Shown here in pieces: positions 43,329 through 51,899 of a DNA stretch of 64,000 nucleotides (positions are counted from its first letter, which is position 1; each line of letters starts with the position of its first letter). The notes under the pieces are model-generated. The model saw only the letters and a program-made list of their open reading frames with translations. It was not told where the DNA came from and made no database searches. This stretch comes from an uncultured Spirochaetaceae bacterium. Its GTDB lineage: Bacteria > Spirochaetota > Spirochaetia > Sphaerochaetales > Sphaerochaetaceae. Made by a program: the position numbers and the translations under genes. The stretch spans positions 1 to 64,000 of the forward strand of contig CALXLB010000059.1 in the NCBI GenBank assembly GCA_944389085.1. Direction: 5' to 3'.

Positions 43329-43608
43329 CAAAACCTCCTAATCGTATTTCTGGGATATCTGGCTTTCTGCAGCCATCTCCTAAAAGCATTCTCGGAACTT
43401 CCGCGTCGTCCCCCCATTCCGCACTGAACTGTGCAGAACGAAGAACCACAGACGCACCGCTTATGATGCTTCCTGCAACAAGGCTCATTGCCTTGGCCCT
43501 CTCAATCTCTCTTTTCAGTCCTTCAGGAGAAAGTCTTTCATTATCAAGCCTTTCCATTTCTGCAAAGAGATAATCATTGAGATCCAGAAGAGTATTCCTA
43601 AGACCCAT
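43291..43608 (-). CDS. Phage protein, unknown (helical N-terminus)
   Basis: 105 aa from the ATG of MGLRNTLLDLNDYLF. The pattern LFAEMERLDNERLSPEGLKREIERAKA...VAGSII resembles small phage proteins of unknown function found beside HNH genes. Its ends overlap both neighbours. Confidence 0.55.
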   Translation of the reverse strand: MGLRNTLLDLNDYLFAEMERLDNERLSPEGLKREIERAKAMSLVAGSIISGASVVLRSAQFSAEWGDDAEVPRMLLGDGCRKPDIPEIRLGGFDEKHKEGKILQG

Positions 43609-44149
43609 ATCTTTTATCCTTCTCAAGATTCCGAATCTTCATCCTTAACCTGAAATAATTGACAGCGGTCCTCGCCAGTTCTCTGTTTCCGCTCCTCAGT
43701 TCTGGCACATGGTAATAAAGCGGTCTGATCTCGCTTCTTTTCACAAGCATGAGATTATCCAGGGAACAATTCATATGATTACCATCAAGGAAAATCATGA
43801 GCATACCTTCTGGGATTGGACCGAAAGATTCTTCCCAGACAATATGATTCAGCCTTTTCCATATGCCAGGTTCCTGAATCTTCCTGTAGATATCACCGCC
43901 CCAGATTGTTTCAGAGCCAACAGGAAGATGATTCGCAGAAGGCTTTCCCTTCATCCAGGGAATCTGGCCTTTCAGAAATCTTCCATCAACCCTATTCTTC
44001 AGCCTGAGCAGCTTGCAACGATCTTTAACCTGCTGTCTGGTAAACGATGTTTTAAACTCAGCATTAACCATATCAGCCAGAACTCTATACGGTGTATCTG
44101 CAACATAACTTTTCAGAAAAGAATCCATTTCAGGTGTAAAGATTCTCAT
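43598..44149 (-). CDS. HNH homing-type endonuclease
   Basis: 183 aa. N-terminal helix-turn-helix-like region (about 1–60), a KGQIPWMKGKPSANHLPVGSE linker typical of this family, then HIVWEESFGPIPEGMLMIFLD and NCSLDNLMLV containing the HNH residues. Likely a free-standing homing endonuclease inserted among early genes. It overlaps its upstream neighbour by 4 bp. Confidence 0.83.
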   Translation of the reverse strand: MRIFTPEMDSFLKSYVADTPYRVLADMVNAEFKTSFTRQQVKDRCKLLRLKNRVDGRFLKGQIPWMKGKPSANHLPVGSETIWGGDIYRKIQEPGIWKRLNHIVWEESFGPIPEGMLMIFLDGNHMNCSLDNLMLVKRSEIRPLYYHVPELRSGNRELARTAVNYFRLRMKIRNLEKDKRYGS

Positions 44150-44433
44150 CGGGCTCTCAATCTCCTTCTGTAATCACGGATTCTTGTCCGTCTCTTGTTC
44201 TCAAAAACCTTAAAGAACCGACCATAATCAATTTCTATTGCTTCACAGAGCTCTTTACAGAATCCTCTATGAGCAAAGGAGGCGGCAGATCTGGAGGCCC
44301 GGGATTCCGTTCCATCCTTGTCCATCTTACCTGCGTCCTCTATTGCGGTATTCAGAATTGCTGAATAGAAGGAAAGCCAAGCTTTCTCAATACTCATACC
44401 TATCCCTCGTGGAATGGCTGCAATCGTTGTCAT
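44146..44433 (-). CDS. Phage protein, unknown
   Basis: 95 aa behind GGAGGAGGAAGC. The middle is helical and the last 15 residues very basic (RRTRIRDYRRRLRAR), suggesting nucleic-acid contact. No family recognised. Confidence 0.5.
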   Translation of the reverse strand: MTTIAAIPRGIGMSIEKAWLSFYSAILNTAIEDAGKMDKDGTESRASRSAASFAHRGFCKELCEAIEIDYGRFFKVFENKRRTRIRDYRRRLRAR

Positions 44434-44627
44434 GCTTCCTCCTCCGTTAGATTCATGAGGACCTTAGAGAGATTCACTATCGCCTCCCTGTACAGATTCT
44501 TATGGTTCATTACCTTTTCCAGTGCGTGCTTGTACGTATCACGCTCTATTTCAAGCTGAACATTCTTGTCCCTATATTCATCGAGAAGCTTCTGAAGCTC
44601 CTCTTTGGTCATTTCTTCTGTGTACAC
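44430..44627 (-). CDS. Small coiled-coil phage protein
   Basis: 65 aa from a GTG with AGGAGG 9 nt upstream. Nearly all residues fall in one charged helix. It overlaps the next gene by 4 bp. Function unknown. Confidence 0.5.
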   Translation of the reverse strand: MYTEEMTKEELQKLLDEYRDKNVQLEIERDTYKHALEKVMNHKNLYREAIVNLSKVLMNLTEEEA

Positions 44628-44648
44628 GGGTTCATTCCTCCTTATTTG

Positions 44649-45176
44649 CTACTCAGCAATGGCATTGAGCTTCGGCACGTTTATCGGCAGCGGTGCATCT
44701 GAATAGAGGTACGTTGCTCCCATACCTCCCCATTCAACGGCTGTACCTTCTGCTGTGAAAAAGCGGATGCCGTAATTCAGGGTGCCATATGTACCATCGA
44801 TATCCATAACCTCCTTATCGTGATAGCCAACAGAAGAAGACCTATCCATCGTTGTTTCCGGAACTAGATAGCTCTGTATCGATGCAGGCTTTCCATTGCA
44901 GACATAATAACCAAGAATGTTTCCATAACTGATGAGATAAACATAGGTAACAACTGATGGCTTATCCCATCTCTTTGACCATTCCGCAATGGTTTTGCGT
45001 TCATTGAAATATGACACCTCCGGAATGGGAACAACTCTAAGTGCTTTTGACTCTGAATCAGTCATAGCTTCAGAAGTAACTCTGCTATTCTTCCTCTGAT
45101 CTGATTCCTCGATGCCGCCTGCGAAAAGCACTGCAGCCATTGCGATAATCAGAACGATTGATACGACTCTCTTCAT
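44649..45176 (-). CDS. Exported phage protein, unknown
   Basis: 175 aa behind GGAGGTGGAAAT. A signal peptide (KRVVSIVLIIAMAAVLFAGG) without a lipobox cysteine is followed by a mature domain with a central hydrophobic strand block (VVTYVYLISYGNILGYYVC). An exported protein in the early region suggests a lysogen- or infection-stage envelope role such as exclusion. No family recognised. Confidence 0.5.
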   Translation of the reverse strand: MKRVVSIVLIIAMAAVLFAGGIEESDQRKNSRVTSEAMTDSESKALRVVPIPEVSYFNERKTIAEWSKRWDKPSVVTYVYLISYGNILGYYVCNGKPASIQSYLVPETTMDRSSSVGYHDKEVMDIDGTYGTLNYGIRFFTAEGTAVEWGGMGATYLYSDAPLPINVPKLNAIAE

Positions 45177-45544
45177 ATTTCCACCTCCATCTCTATCTGG
45201 TAAGGAAGGTCGGTTGGCATCCACTGTGCTCTTGTATGCTCCTTCCTTGCCATTGCGTTGTATTCTGCGATCATTGAAGCCAACACCATCTGGATACCTG
45301 CTTCCTCTTCTGTTCCCTTTGCTATCCGGGCTTTCAGTTCTGTTGCCTGTATCTGCTCATACTGGTCATAGAACCATTCGTAGGTAGACACCCTAGTTCT
45401 GGCGTCCTGGATGATATACTCCTGTTCGATATCTCCCTGAACCCTTGCATCTACTCTGGCGACAGCCGGAGCAAACGCATAATAAGCCACAACAATCAGC
45501 ACGATGATGAGTGCTGCAATAATCCCGATAAGAACGTTTCTCAT
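45173..45544 (-). CDS. Membrane-anchored phage protein, unknown
   Basis: 123 aa. One N-terminal transmembrane helix (about 3–28) is followed by a soluble helical domain with VQGDIEQEYIIQDARTRV and STYEWFYDQYEQIQA. Similar anchored proteins occur in many phage early regions without known role. It overlaps both neighbours by 4 bp. Confidence 0.55.
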   Translation of the reverse strand: MRNVLIGIIAALIIVLIVVAYYAFAPAVARVDARVQGDIEQEYIIQDARTRVSTYEWFYDQYEQIQATELKARIAKGTEEEAGIQMVLASMIAEYNAMARKEHTRAQWMPTDLPYQIEMEVEI

Positions 45545-46149
45545 CTTTCTCCTCCTTCAAGCTGCGGTACCCATGAGCCATCCGGAAGCTGCTTTGTCTT
45601 ATCCTCAAGCTGGAGCGGTTCTATAACGCCTTCCTTCTCAGCTTCCTTGAATATGTCTAGCTGACCGTCTTCCTTTCTCTTCCCTTCCCTGGCATAGAGA
45701 TAAGCTTCTTCAAGCACCTTCTCGCATCGGTCTATCTCATCGTCCGTAAGCGCCCAGAGATAATCCTCTGGTTCATGACGCTGGAATCCATACTGGTCCT
45801 CCTCATCGAAGAAGCCATCTGCAGGCACGGTAAGAGTTGATGATTTTACCTTCAGATCCGTATGCGTTCCTGGACAATGTATGATTGCCGATATCACAAA
45901 GCCATAGCTGTCTTTTGTATCCTTTTTCTTCAGCCCTGTGACGATGCAGCGTCCGTCTAATTCCGGAAGTTCCATATGATCCAGGAATATATCCCTCAGA
46001 CCTGTAAGCGCATTCACGAAATCCTGATGAGGCTTATCAGTAGCATCCAGCGTTTCAGTCTCACCGTTAGCCGTATCCCATAACTCAACGGTCATAACCC
46101 TGCCGTCATATTCAGCTCTCATAGCTTCAAGCTCTCTTTCCTCGCCCAT
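45541..46149 (-). CDS. Phage early protein, unknown
   Basis: 202 aa from the ATG behind AGGAGAAGTGAT. Acidic, with a beta-rich middle (YGFVISAIIHCPGTHTDLKVKSSTLTV). The EDYLWALTDDEIDRCEKVLEEAYLYAREGKR stretch near the C-terminus recalls phage proteins encoded near replication nucleases. Function not known. Confidence 0.55.
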   Translation of the reverse strand: MGEERELEAMRAEYDGRVMTVELWDTANGETETLDATDKPHQDFVNALTGLRDIFLDHMELPELDGRCIVTGLKKKDTKDSYGFVISAIIHCPGTHTDLKVKSSTLTVPADGFFDEEDQYGFQRHEPEDYLWALTDDEIDRCEKVLEEAYLYAREGKRKEDGQLDIFKEAEKEGVIEPLQLEDKTKQLPDGSWVPQLEGGER

Positions 46150-46150
46150 A

Positions 46151-46246
46151 TCACTTCTCCTTCCAGTCGTGTTTCCATGCACCGATAATCAATGCAATAC
46201 CTATTGCTGCTACTGCGATAATGCAGCAGACTCCAAATGCGCTCAT
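46151..46246 (-). CDS. 31-aa single-helix membrane peptide
   Basis: Start overlaps the VRR-NUC stop (ATGA) and has AGGAGGAAAGC directly upstream. It reads MSAFG then one hydrophobic helix (VCCIIAVAAIGIALIIGAW) and a charged end KHDWKEK. It neatly fills the gap to the next ribosome site, supporting a real small gene. Role unknown. Confidence 0.55.
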   Translation of the reverse strand: MSAFGVCCIIAVAAIGIALIIGAWKHDWKEK

Positions 46247-46584
46247 GCTTTCCTCCTATGCCACTCTATAAGTGCTTCTACTTCCGCTACTGAATGAGCC
46301 AGGTCATAGCTCACTCCGTACTCCTTGCATTTGCCCTCGAAGAGCATCTGTTCCTTTGACTGTTTTCCGCCGGGCCTCTTCATCTCCAGATACCCGATAC
46401 CATCCGGCCACCAGACAATGAGATCAGCCACACCTTTTCTCAAGCCAAGAGCTATGAGCTGGGTGGTCCTTATCATGTCTGTGCCAGCTCCCTCATTAGG
46501 CACGCTATGGCAGAAGATTCTTTCCTTCTGCAGCAGCTGCACAACCTCAGCCTGAATCTGGGCTTCAGTCGTATGGTGCTTCAT
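46243..46584 (-). CDS. VRR-NUC domain nuclease
   Basis: 113 aa from the ATG behind AGGAGGTGGAAAAC. The complete small VRR-NUC fold is visible: TEAQIQAEVVQLLQKE, PNEGAGTD, KGVADLIVW (catalytic Asp), YLEMKRPGGKQSKEQ (E-x-K). Stand-alone VRR-NUC proteins are common beside phage primase-helicases and are expected to resolve branched DNA. Confidence 0.88.
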   Translation of the reverse strand: MKHHTTEAQIQAEVVQLLQKERIFCHSVPNEGAGTDMIRTTQLIALGLRKGVADLIVWWPDGIGYLEMKRPGGKQSKEQMLFEGKCKEYGVSYDLAHSVAEVEALIEWHRRKA

Positions 46585-46624
46585 TGTTTTCCACCTCCTA
46601 TTCCTCTGCACCTTTTCTGCCCGT

Positions 46625-46760
46625 GCACCCATTGGCACCATAGGGGTACACTCTCTAAGAGAGAGTGTGTACCACCCATGTGGTGCCAGTTTGAGTGCAG
46701 TAGCACCAGTGGCACCATAGGTGCTATATGGTGCCTGTATGGTGCTCATGGTGCTTACCC
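46625..46760. repeat. GGCACCA/TGGTGCC repeat cluster with hairpin
   Basis: Between the VRR-NUC start and the end of the primase gene the motif TGGTGC(C) or its complement occurs about seven times in both orientations (for example at 46634, 46681, 46711, 46728, 46739, 46748). GGCACCATAGG appears twice. A strong hairpin (CACTCTCT / AGAGAGTG extended by GGTA/TACC) lies at 46645–46673. It could be an origin iteron array or a regulatory leader for VRR-NUC. Confidence 0.5.
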
Positions 46761-48712
46761 TCTTTTTCGAGCAGAAAACAGGCCGTTATATCAGCTCTGT
46801 TCACGATGAAGATCTGCTCTTCTTCAACCGTTATCCTGCAGCTCTCCTGCAGCTTTCTCAGATAGCGATATTGGCTATCCGTATAGAACGCTCTCTTGAT
46901 CTGCCCTCTGCCCCATTTCAGTTCCTCCTTCATATATGCCCTGAGCTCTCCCTTTGTCAGAGCGGGGTATCCTTCTTTGATTCCGCATCCGGACCACAGC
47001 CAGGCATCGGTGAGGATCGTCATCTCCTCGCCTGCAGGAAGTGTCTCCGGGATATCACGTTCAGATTCTTCAATGCTCTCAACAACAGCGCTCCTCACTG
47101 GCTCTCCATCCTCATCGAACCAGCCCTTAATCGTGGCTCCCCTCAGATGGACCTGGAGAGGAGGAAGCTTCTCGATATCGCGCTGCTTAGTCTGATTGAG
47201 CGTCAGATAGCCATCTTCATTGGTTACGCAGATTGCCGTCTCTATGGCTGCATTGAGGGATGATGAGCCCCTTGCCCTGCCTTCTGCGTCCTTTGAAACC
47301 CCTGTGTGATGGATGATGATCACAGTCGAGTGATAGCGTTCCTGTAGAGCTGTGCAGCTCTCGATGAAACCGCCCATTTCCTCCGCATCGTTCTCATTGC
47401 CGGAGAAGTGCCTGTTGAGCGTATCGATGACAATCACGTCAGGATTCATTCCCGACAGGTCTATCTGCTGGCAGGCGTATTCCAGATCCGATTGCTCATT
47501 GAGCCTCTTAGGCCCCTTGGAGACCTTGAAATTACCCGTTGTTGACCCTTTATGTTCCTGAACCCATACCGCTACACGCCCTCTGAGTCCCGCACGGCCC
47601 TCACCGCATAGATAAAGGCAGTTCGCTTTCTTGGCTCTGAAGCCCTGCCAGGAACCAAGATCTGTAGACATGGTGAGAAGCATATCAAGGGCAATGAAGC
47701 TCTTTCCGGCATTGCTGGCTCCATAGAGCATCACTAGGGCTTCTTCAGGAATCCAGTTCTTGATCCACCACTTCATCGGCTGAGGGGATTTCAGATATTC
47801 ATCGCCATCCTCTATCCATTCGGATGCTGACGGGCAGAGAAGCTCCTTCAGAGCGTCCGCTCCGTGCTTCTGTGCATAATCATTGGCATCCATCCCTGCT
47901 TCAGGAATCAGTACGTAATAAAGCCCCGTTTCCTTCGCGCATTCCAGTCCTGGATTGGCTCCGGATTCCTTCTCATCGTTATCGGCAACGGCTATCAGCT
48001 TCACTCTGTCCCTCAGTGCGTCCGCAACTGGCTTCAGATTGTGGCAGTCGAATGCGATAACAACAGGTATTCCCGTGGATTCATAGATGCTGGCTCCGGT
48101 GGCATAACCCTCGCAGAGGAAGGCTTTATCCTCCAGATCTCCGATAACGCAGTAACAGCCCTTCTTCTCTCCTCCCTGCATGAAGCGCTTCTTTCCGTCC
48201 GGATAGATACGCTCCAGGCTTCTTATCTCTCCTGAAGAGTTAAAGAGCGGCGCAGCGATATATGAGCCAAGATAATCCCCCTCTTCGTTGTATCGGAGAA
48301 TCCCATCATGGTTCTTGATGCCTTTCCTCATCAGATAGGGAAAATCATCGGAAGCAGCGGGGAGAGCTGCATAGAGCTCAGTGGAAGCGTCCGCTACCCT
48401 GTTCTGCTCTGCCCTTATCTCCTCATCCCTTCTTTTTCTGGATTCCTCTACCTCACGGCGGATTTCCGGCGTTATCTCTTTCTTATCCTTGTTGACCCAT
48501 TCATATCTCTGTCCGGAGATCCATGAACCATAGAGAGCGACAACGCAGTGCTCATTGACGTAGTAGACGCACCAGCCAGCCTTATCTCCTTTCTTCTTCA
48601 CGTCGAAGCGGATGAATGAGCCAGGAGTATCAGGAATCGTGACAAGGACGCCCATGTCGCTCTGGATGGAACGCTCTATATCACTTACCGAGTATTCGTT
48701 TCCTGTGCTCAT
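46724..48712 (-). CDS. Bifunctional TOPRIM primase / RecA-type helicase
   Basis: 662 aa. An N-terminal region of about 130 residues is followed by a TOPRIM-like domain (FLCEGYATGASIYESTG, VVIAFDCHN, IAVADNDE; about 195–265) and an AAA_25/RepA-type ATPase (Walker A MLYGASNAGKS, Walker B DVIVIDTLNRH, sensor IIIHHTG). A C-terminal winged-helix-like end follows. It acts as the phage replication primase-helicase. AAGGAGGAGGCTG precedes the ATG; it overlaps the helicase gene upstream by 32 bp. The last codons run into the repeat cluster. Confidence 0.87.
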   Translation of the reverse strand: MSTGNEYSVSDIERSIQSDMGVLVTIPDTPGSFIRFDVKKKGDKAGWCVYYVNEHCVVALYGSWISGQRYEWVNKDKKEITPEIRREVEESRKRRDEEIRAEQNRVADASTELYAALPAASDDFPYLMRKGIKNHDGILRYNEEGDYLGSYIAAPLFNSSGEIRSLERIYPDGKKRFMQGGEKKGCYCVIGDLEDKAFLCEGYATGASIYESTGIPVVIAFDCHNLKPVADALRDRVKLIAVADNDEKESGANPGLECAKETGLYYVLIPEAGMDANDYAQKHGADALKELLCPSASEWIEDGDEYLKSPQPMKWWIKNWIPEEALVMLYGASNAGKSFIALDMLLTMSTDLGSWQGFRAKKANCLYLCGEGRAGLRGRVAVWVQEHKGSTTGNFKVSKGPKRLNEQSDLEYACQQIDLSGMNPDVIVIDTLNRHFSGNENDAEEMGGFIESCTALQERYHSTVIIIHHTGVSKDAEGRARGSSSLNAAIETAICVTNEDGYLTLNQTKQRDIEKLPPLQVHLRGATIKGWFDEDGEPVRSAVVESIEESERDIPETLPAGEEMTILTDAWLWSGCGIKEGYPALTKGELRAYMKEELKWGRGQIKRAFYTDSQYRYLRKLQESCRITVEEEQIFIVNRADITACFLLEKEGKHHEHHTGTI

Positions 48713-50345
48713 CAGCCTCCTCCTTAAGCTTCCTTGCCCGCTCTTCTATCCTCTTTACATCCTCTTCCCAGAATTCCCTGACTACGTTCTCGTAGCGGTG
48801 GAGCTTCTTATCCTTCTGCGTGACGATGATCGAAGGGCATGGACAGGCAGAAATCCGGCCTACAAGAGCCTGCCAGTCCTCATCCGGATTGGCTGTGAGC
48901 CTCAGTTTCCGCATCAGCTCAGTAATCCCTTGCCTGCCCTTCTGCCCTGCCCATCCTTCGTTCCATACCTGATAGAACTTCCTGGAAATCTTTCCATCCA
49001 TCGTCCTGTATTCGCATACAATCTGAGGCATGCCGGTCTTCCTGGACGGGACTATGGACCAGAGCCATGTGAAGCAGCGGTGAGCTGTGAGTCCATCACC
49101 ATTGACATCCCCATCAAAGAGAATCCATGTCATGTCATTCTTCGGGAACTCATATCCGCATGAAGGGCAGACGGAAGCTGAAGCAGGAACTATCTCCAGG
49201 CATTCAGGGCATTCCTTGCATGGCGCTACCCCGCCTCTTCCTTCGCTCTTCTTCGATGGCGGTGCTACATATGCAAGTGGCCCATGTCTCTGCACGTTTC
49301 CTGCAAAGTCCAGGACAAGGCAGTCCTTGTTATTTCCGGTTTTGAGCCTCAGGCCTCTTCCGAGCTCCTGACTGTAGAGGCCCGGCGACATCGTAGGCCG
49401 GAGCATGCAGATCATGTCGATATCCGGATAGTCAAAGCCTGTTGTCAGGAGCTGGGTATTGGTGAGTGCAGTTATCATCCCGTGCGTGAACTGATAGAGG
49501 ATATCCTCACGGTCCTCTGTGCTCATCGAACCGTTGATATCCTTAGCTTTCATACCTTTTCCGGAAATAATCTCTGCAATATGCTTTGCATGTTCAATAC
49601 CGCTGCAGAAGATGAGGATATGCTCTCTGCCATAATATTCAGCAGATCTGATTATCTCCTCCGCTATGGCTTCATTCGTGGAGTACACATCAAGCTTCTC
49701 CTGCATCTCTGATTCAATGAATTCTCCTCCGCGGAGATGGAGTTCTGAGCAATCAAGCTTTGTGAATGTCCCCTTGCTCCTGAGCTTTGCAAGGTATCCC
49801 ATGTTCTGAAGGTCAAGGATAGATACCTCTGATATAAGCCCTGAGAAAAGCCCGTCACCATCAGTAAGATACCCTTGCCCCATGCGGTAAGGAGTCGCAG
49901 TGAATCCGATGACACGGCGGCAGCTGTTCTTCAGGAACGTGCGGTACATCCCCTGGTTATCATTGTTGATGAGATGGCACTCATCTACCAGTATCACATT
50001 CCATCGGAGACCTGTCTTTTTATAGATTGACTGGATAGAAGCAAATGTCACAGGCTCATCCAGTTCCTTACTCTTAAGAGAAGCTGCATAGATTCCGATG
50101 GATACATCAGGAAGAAGTCTATGCAGCTGTCTTGCATCCTGTTCTATAAGCTCTTTCTGATGGGTAAGGACAAGAATCCTTGTATCAGGCCATAATTCAA
50201 GCGTCTGCTGGATGAATCCAGCGATAACAAGGGATTTACCTGCACCTGTCGGGAGGACCACGCATGGATTGCCCTGGTTCTTCTCCATCCAGCTAAAAAG
50301 AGATGTTATTGTCTTCTTCTGATAGCCTCTTAATTCCAGCGGCAC
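48681..50345 (-). CDS. DEAD/DEAH (SF2) helicase
   Basis: 554 aa from a GTG with AGGAGGGG 7 nt upstream. Motifs: LRGYQKKTI, Walker A LPTGAGKS, DECH, TATP, then helicase C QELGRGLRLK. A four-cysteine zinc ribbon (CKECPECLEI...CPSCGYEF, about 375–400) precedes a charged C-terminus. Typical of UvsW-like phage recombination/replication helicases. It overlaps the nuclease gene by 53 bp. Confidence 0.9.
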   Translation of the reverse strand: MPLELRGYQKKTITSLFSWMEKNQGNPCVVLPTGAGKSLVIAGFIQQTLELWPDTRILVLTHQKELIEQDARQLHRLLPDVSIGIYAASLKSKELDEPVTFASIQSIYKKTGLRWNVILVDECHLINNDNQGMYRTFLKNSCRRVIGFTATPYRMGQGYLTDGDGLFSGLISEVSILDLQNMGYLAKLRSKGTFTKLDCSELHLRGGEFIESEMQEKLDVYSTNEAIAEEIIRSAEYYGREHILIFCSGIEHAKHIAEIISGKGMKAKDINGSMSTEDREDILYQFTHGMITALTNTQLLTTGFDYPDIDMICMLRPTMSPGLYSQELGRGLRLKTGNNKDCLVLDFAGNVQRHGPLAYVAPPSKKSEGRGGVAPCKECPECLEIVPASASVCPSCGYEFPKNDMTWILFDGDVNGDGLTAHRCFTWLWSIVPSRKTGMPQIVCEYRTMDGKISRKFYQVWNEGWAGQKGRQGITELMRKLRLTANPDEDWQALVGRISACPCPSIIVTQKDKKLHRYENVVREFWEEDVKRIEERARKLKEEADEHRKRILGK

Positions 50346-51369
50346 TTGCAGCCCCTCCTTTTATCGCGTCTATGATTTCCCTGGATGAATATCCGCCTGC
50401 CCCGTTGAGCACTATGTCATCTCCCAGCTGAGGAATCGAATAAGCCATGCTTGTCTCTGTGCTGAGCTTTGTTGCCTGTGCCCAGTCCGGCACCATGTCT
50501 GGATGGAACACGTGGCAATACTGTTCTTTGAGCTGGGCTTCTGCAGGAATCTCCGCATTATCGAAAAGCGCACAGCGGCATTTCCCATCCTTGTCTGCCG
50601 TGAAATGGCAGCATGTCCTGCAGTTGATTTCAGGGAGCGTCCGGTTCTCTATGCTTCCGTGGCAGAAGTCATGGAAGAAGCAGAGCTTGCACTGGTACCA
50701 ATCCGGCTTGGATGAAAGTCTCAGCGGGATATAATCATCAGTGGCAATATCCTGGCCACGCTTGATGATCTCCAGGGCCTTCCCTTCATCGAGCCTTACT
50801 CTTTCGAAGTAATACTCATCCGTATTCTTGTTGATAGCCACATAAAGAGCGCGGTTCACCTGATGGCCAAAGAGCCTGGTAGCTCCGATCATCCCGCACT
50901 GCATCTGTGCCCAGTGCATCGGCTTGGCTTCCTTCACGCCAAGCTTCAGAAGCTCATGGAAGCTGTCATCGTTGTGTGTCTTGAACTCTGCGATATGCTC
51001 AGTCTTCGGAGTTTCCGGAACCCCGCTCTTTATGAAGCCATCAGGATGGCCGATGACATGGCAGCCGAAATCGAATGTAAGCTGATCATCAAGAACGTGC
51101 TCTATGACTATCCCTGCATCTCTGAGGTCCTCAACGATTGTCTCCTCTTCCCTCTTGCCCCTTCTGAAGAGACGGAGCATGCGGCCATCAAAGAGCTCAA
51201 ATCCGAACCAGCGGAAACTGAGCCAGAGATAGCGTGCACAAGGATGCCCGATGATGGAAGCTCCAAGATATGTTCTCGGCCTGCCATCCTGCAGCTTCCA
51301 GAAGGCAGCTTCATCAACTGCCCTCTGGAGAGTAATGGAGATATTCGGATTGATATCGACCTTAGCCAT
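50293..51369 (-). CDS. PD-(D/E)XK (RecB/Cas4-like) nuclease
   Basis: 358 aa. Nuclease residues appear as GHPDGFI and AEFKTHN, followed by HWAQMQCGM (the Q motif). Several later cysteines (CKLCFFHDFC, CRTCCHF) suggest an Fe–S or zinc-bound C-terminal part as in Cas4/AddB relatives. Next to the Sak4-like and DUF669 genes it is probably the exonuclease of the phage recombination system. Confidence 0.78.
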   Translation of the reverse strand: MAKVDINPNISITLQRAVDEAAFWKLQDGRPRTYLGASIIGHPCARYLWLSFRWFGFELFDGRMLRLFRRGKREEETIVEDLRDAGIVIEHVLDDQLTFDFGCHVIGHPDGFIKSGVPETPKTEHIAEFKTHNDDSFHELLKLGVKEAKPMHWAQMQCGMIGATRLFGHQVNRALYVAINKNTDEYYFERVRLDEGKALEIIKRGQDIATDDYIPLRLSSKPDWYQCKLCFFHDFCHGSIENRTLPEINCRTCCHFTADKDGKCRCALFDNAEIPAEAQLKEQYCHVFHPDMVPDWAQATKLSTETSMAYSIPQLGDDIVLNGAGGYSSREIIDAIKGGAASAAGIKRLSEEDNNISF

Positions 51370-51896
51370 CAGAAAGGCCTCTTTAACGGTTCCTTCGGAG
51401 CAGCTGCAGGTTCTGCCGCAGAAGCTGACATCTGTGGAGTCCCTGATGGAAGAGGTCCCTTGCCAGGAACACGTCCATCAGGATAAAGATATGCCGTGAC
51501 ATCATTCCTCTTGTTCGGATGGTCAGGAGTTCCGTCTGAGACCTTTACCTTCACGCCGAGAATCCTGTTCTTCAGCATGTCAGTGTCATTGAATCCATTC
51601 GTGAATCCGAATATCTCACAGAGGTCCATGATCTGGGCCCTGCCGATATCAACGGCCTTCTGTGATGGGTTTGAGACAGTTATATTCGCAAATACCTTTC
51701 TGCCGTTGTAATCAGGATTTGCATTCCTGATTACAGAAAGCTCCAGCTGGATATACTGCCCATCAAGATTCTTGGTGGTCTTCAGGTCTGCATCCACAAC
51801 CTGGACTTCATATGTTCCTGCTGGAATCGGTTCAAGCAGTCTCTCTGACGAACAGGGATACTGTCCCGGATAAAAGGTCTGGTCCAACCTTGCCAT
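51369..51896 (-). CDS. DUF669 single-strand-binding-type protein
   Basis: 175 aa. A beta-rich OB-like core (PAGTYEVQVVDADLKTTKN..GQYIQLELSVI..GRKVFANITV) and FNDTDMLKNRILGVKVKV match DUF669, which accompanies phage recombinases. The C-terminal 30 residues are Pro/Ala-rich and end in basic LKRPF rather than the acidic SSB tip. Confidence 0.75.
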   Translation of the reverse strand: MARLDQTFYPGQYPCSSERLLEPIPAGTYEVQVVDADLKTTKNLDGQYIQLELSVIRNANPDYNGRKVFANITVSNPSQKAVDIGRAQIMDLCEIFGFTNGFNDTDMLKNRILGVKVKVSDGTPDHPNKRNDVTAYLYPDGRVPGKGPLPSGTPQMSASAAEPAAAPKEPLKRPF

Positions 51897-51899
51897 ATA

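Noticed and set aside
46625-46760. Considered as a CRISPR array because of the repeats
   Set aside because: Repeats are only 7–11 bp, occur in both orientations with irregular spacing, and no cas genes are present.
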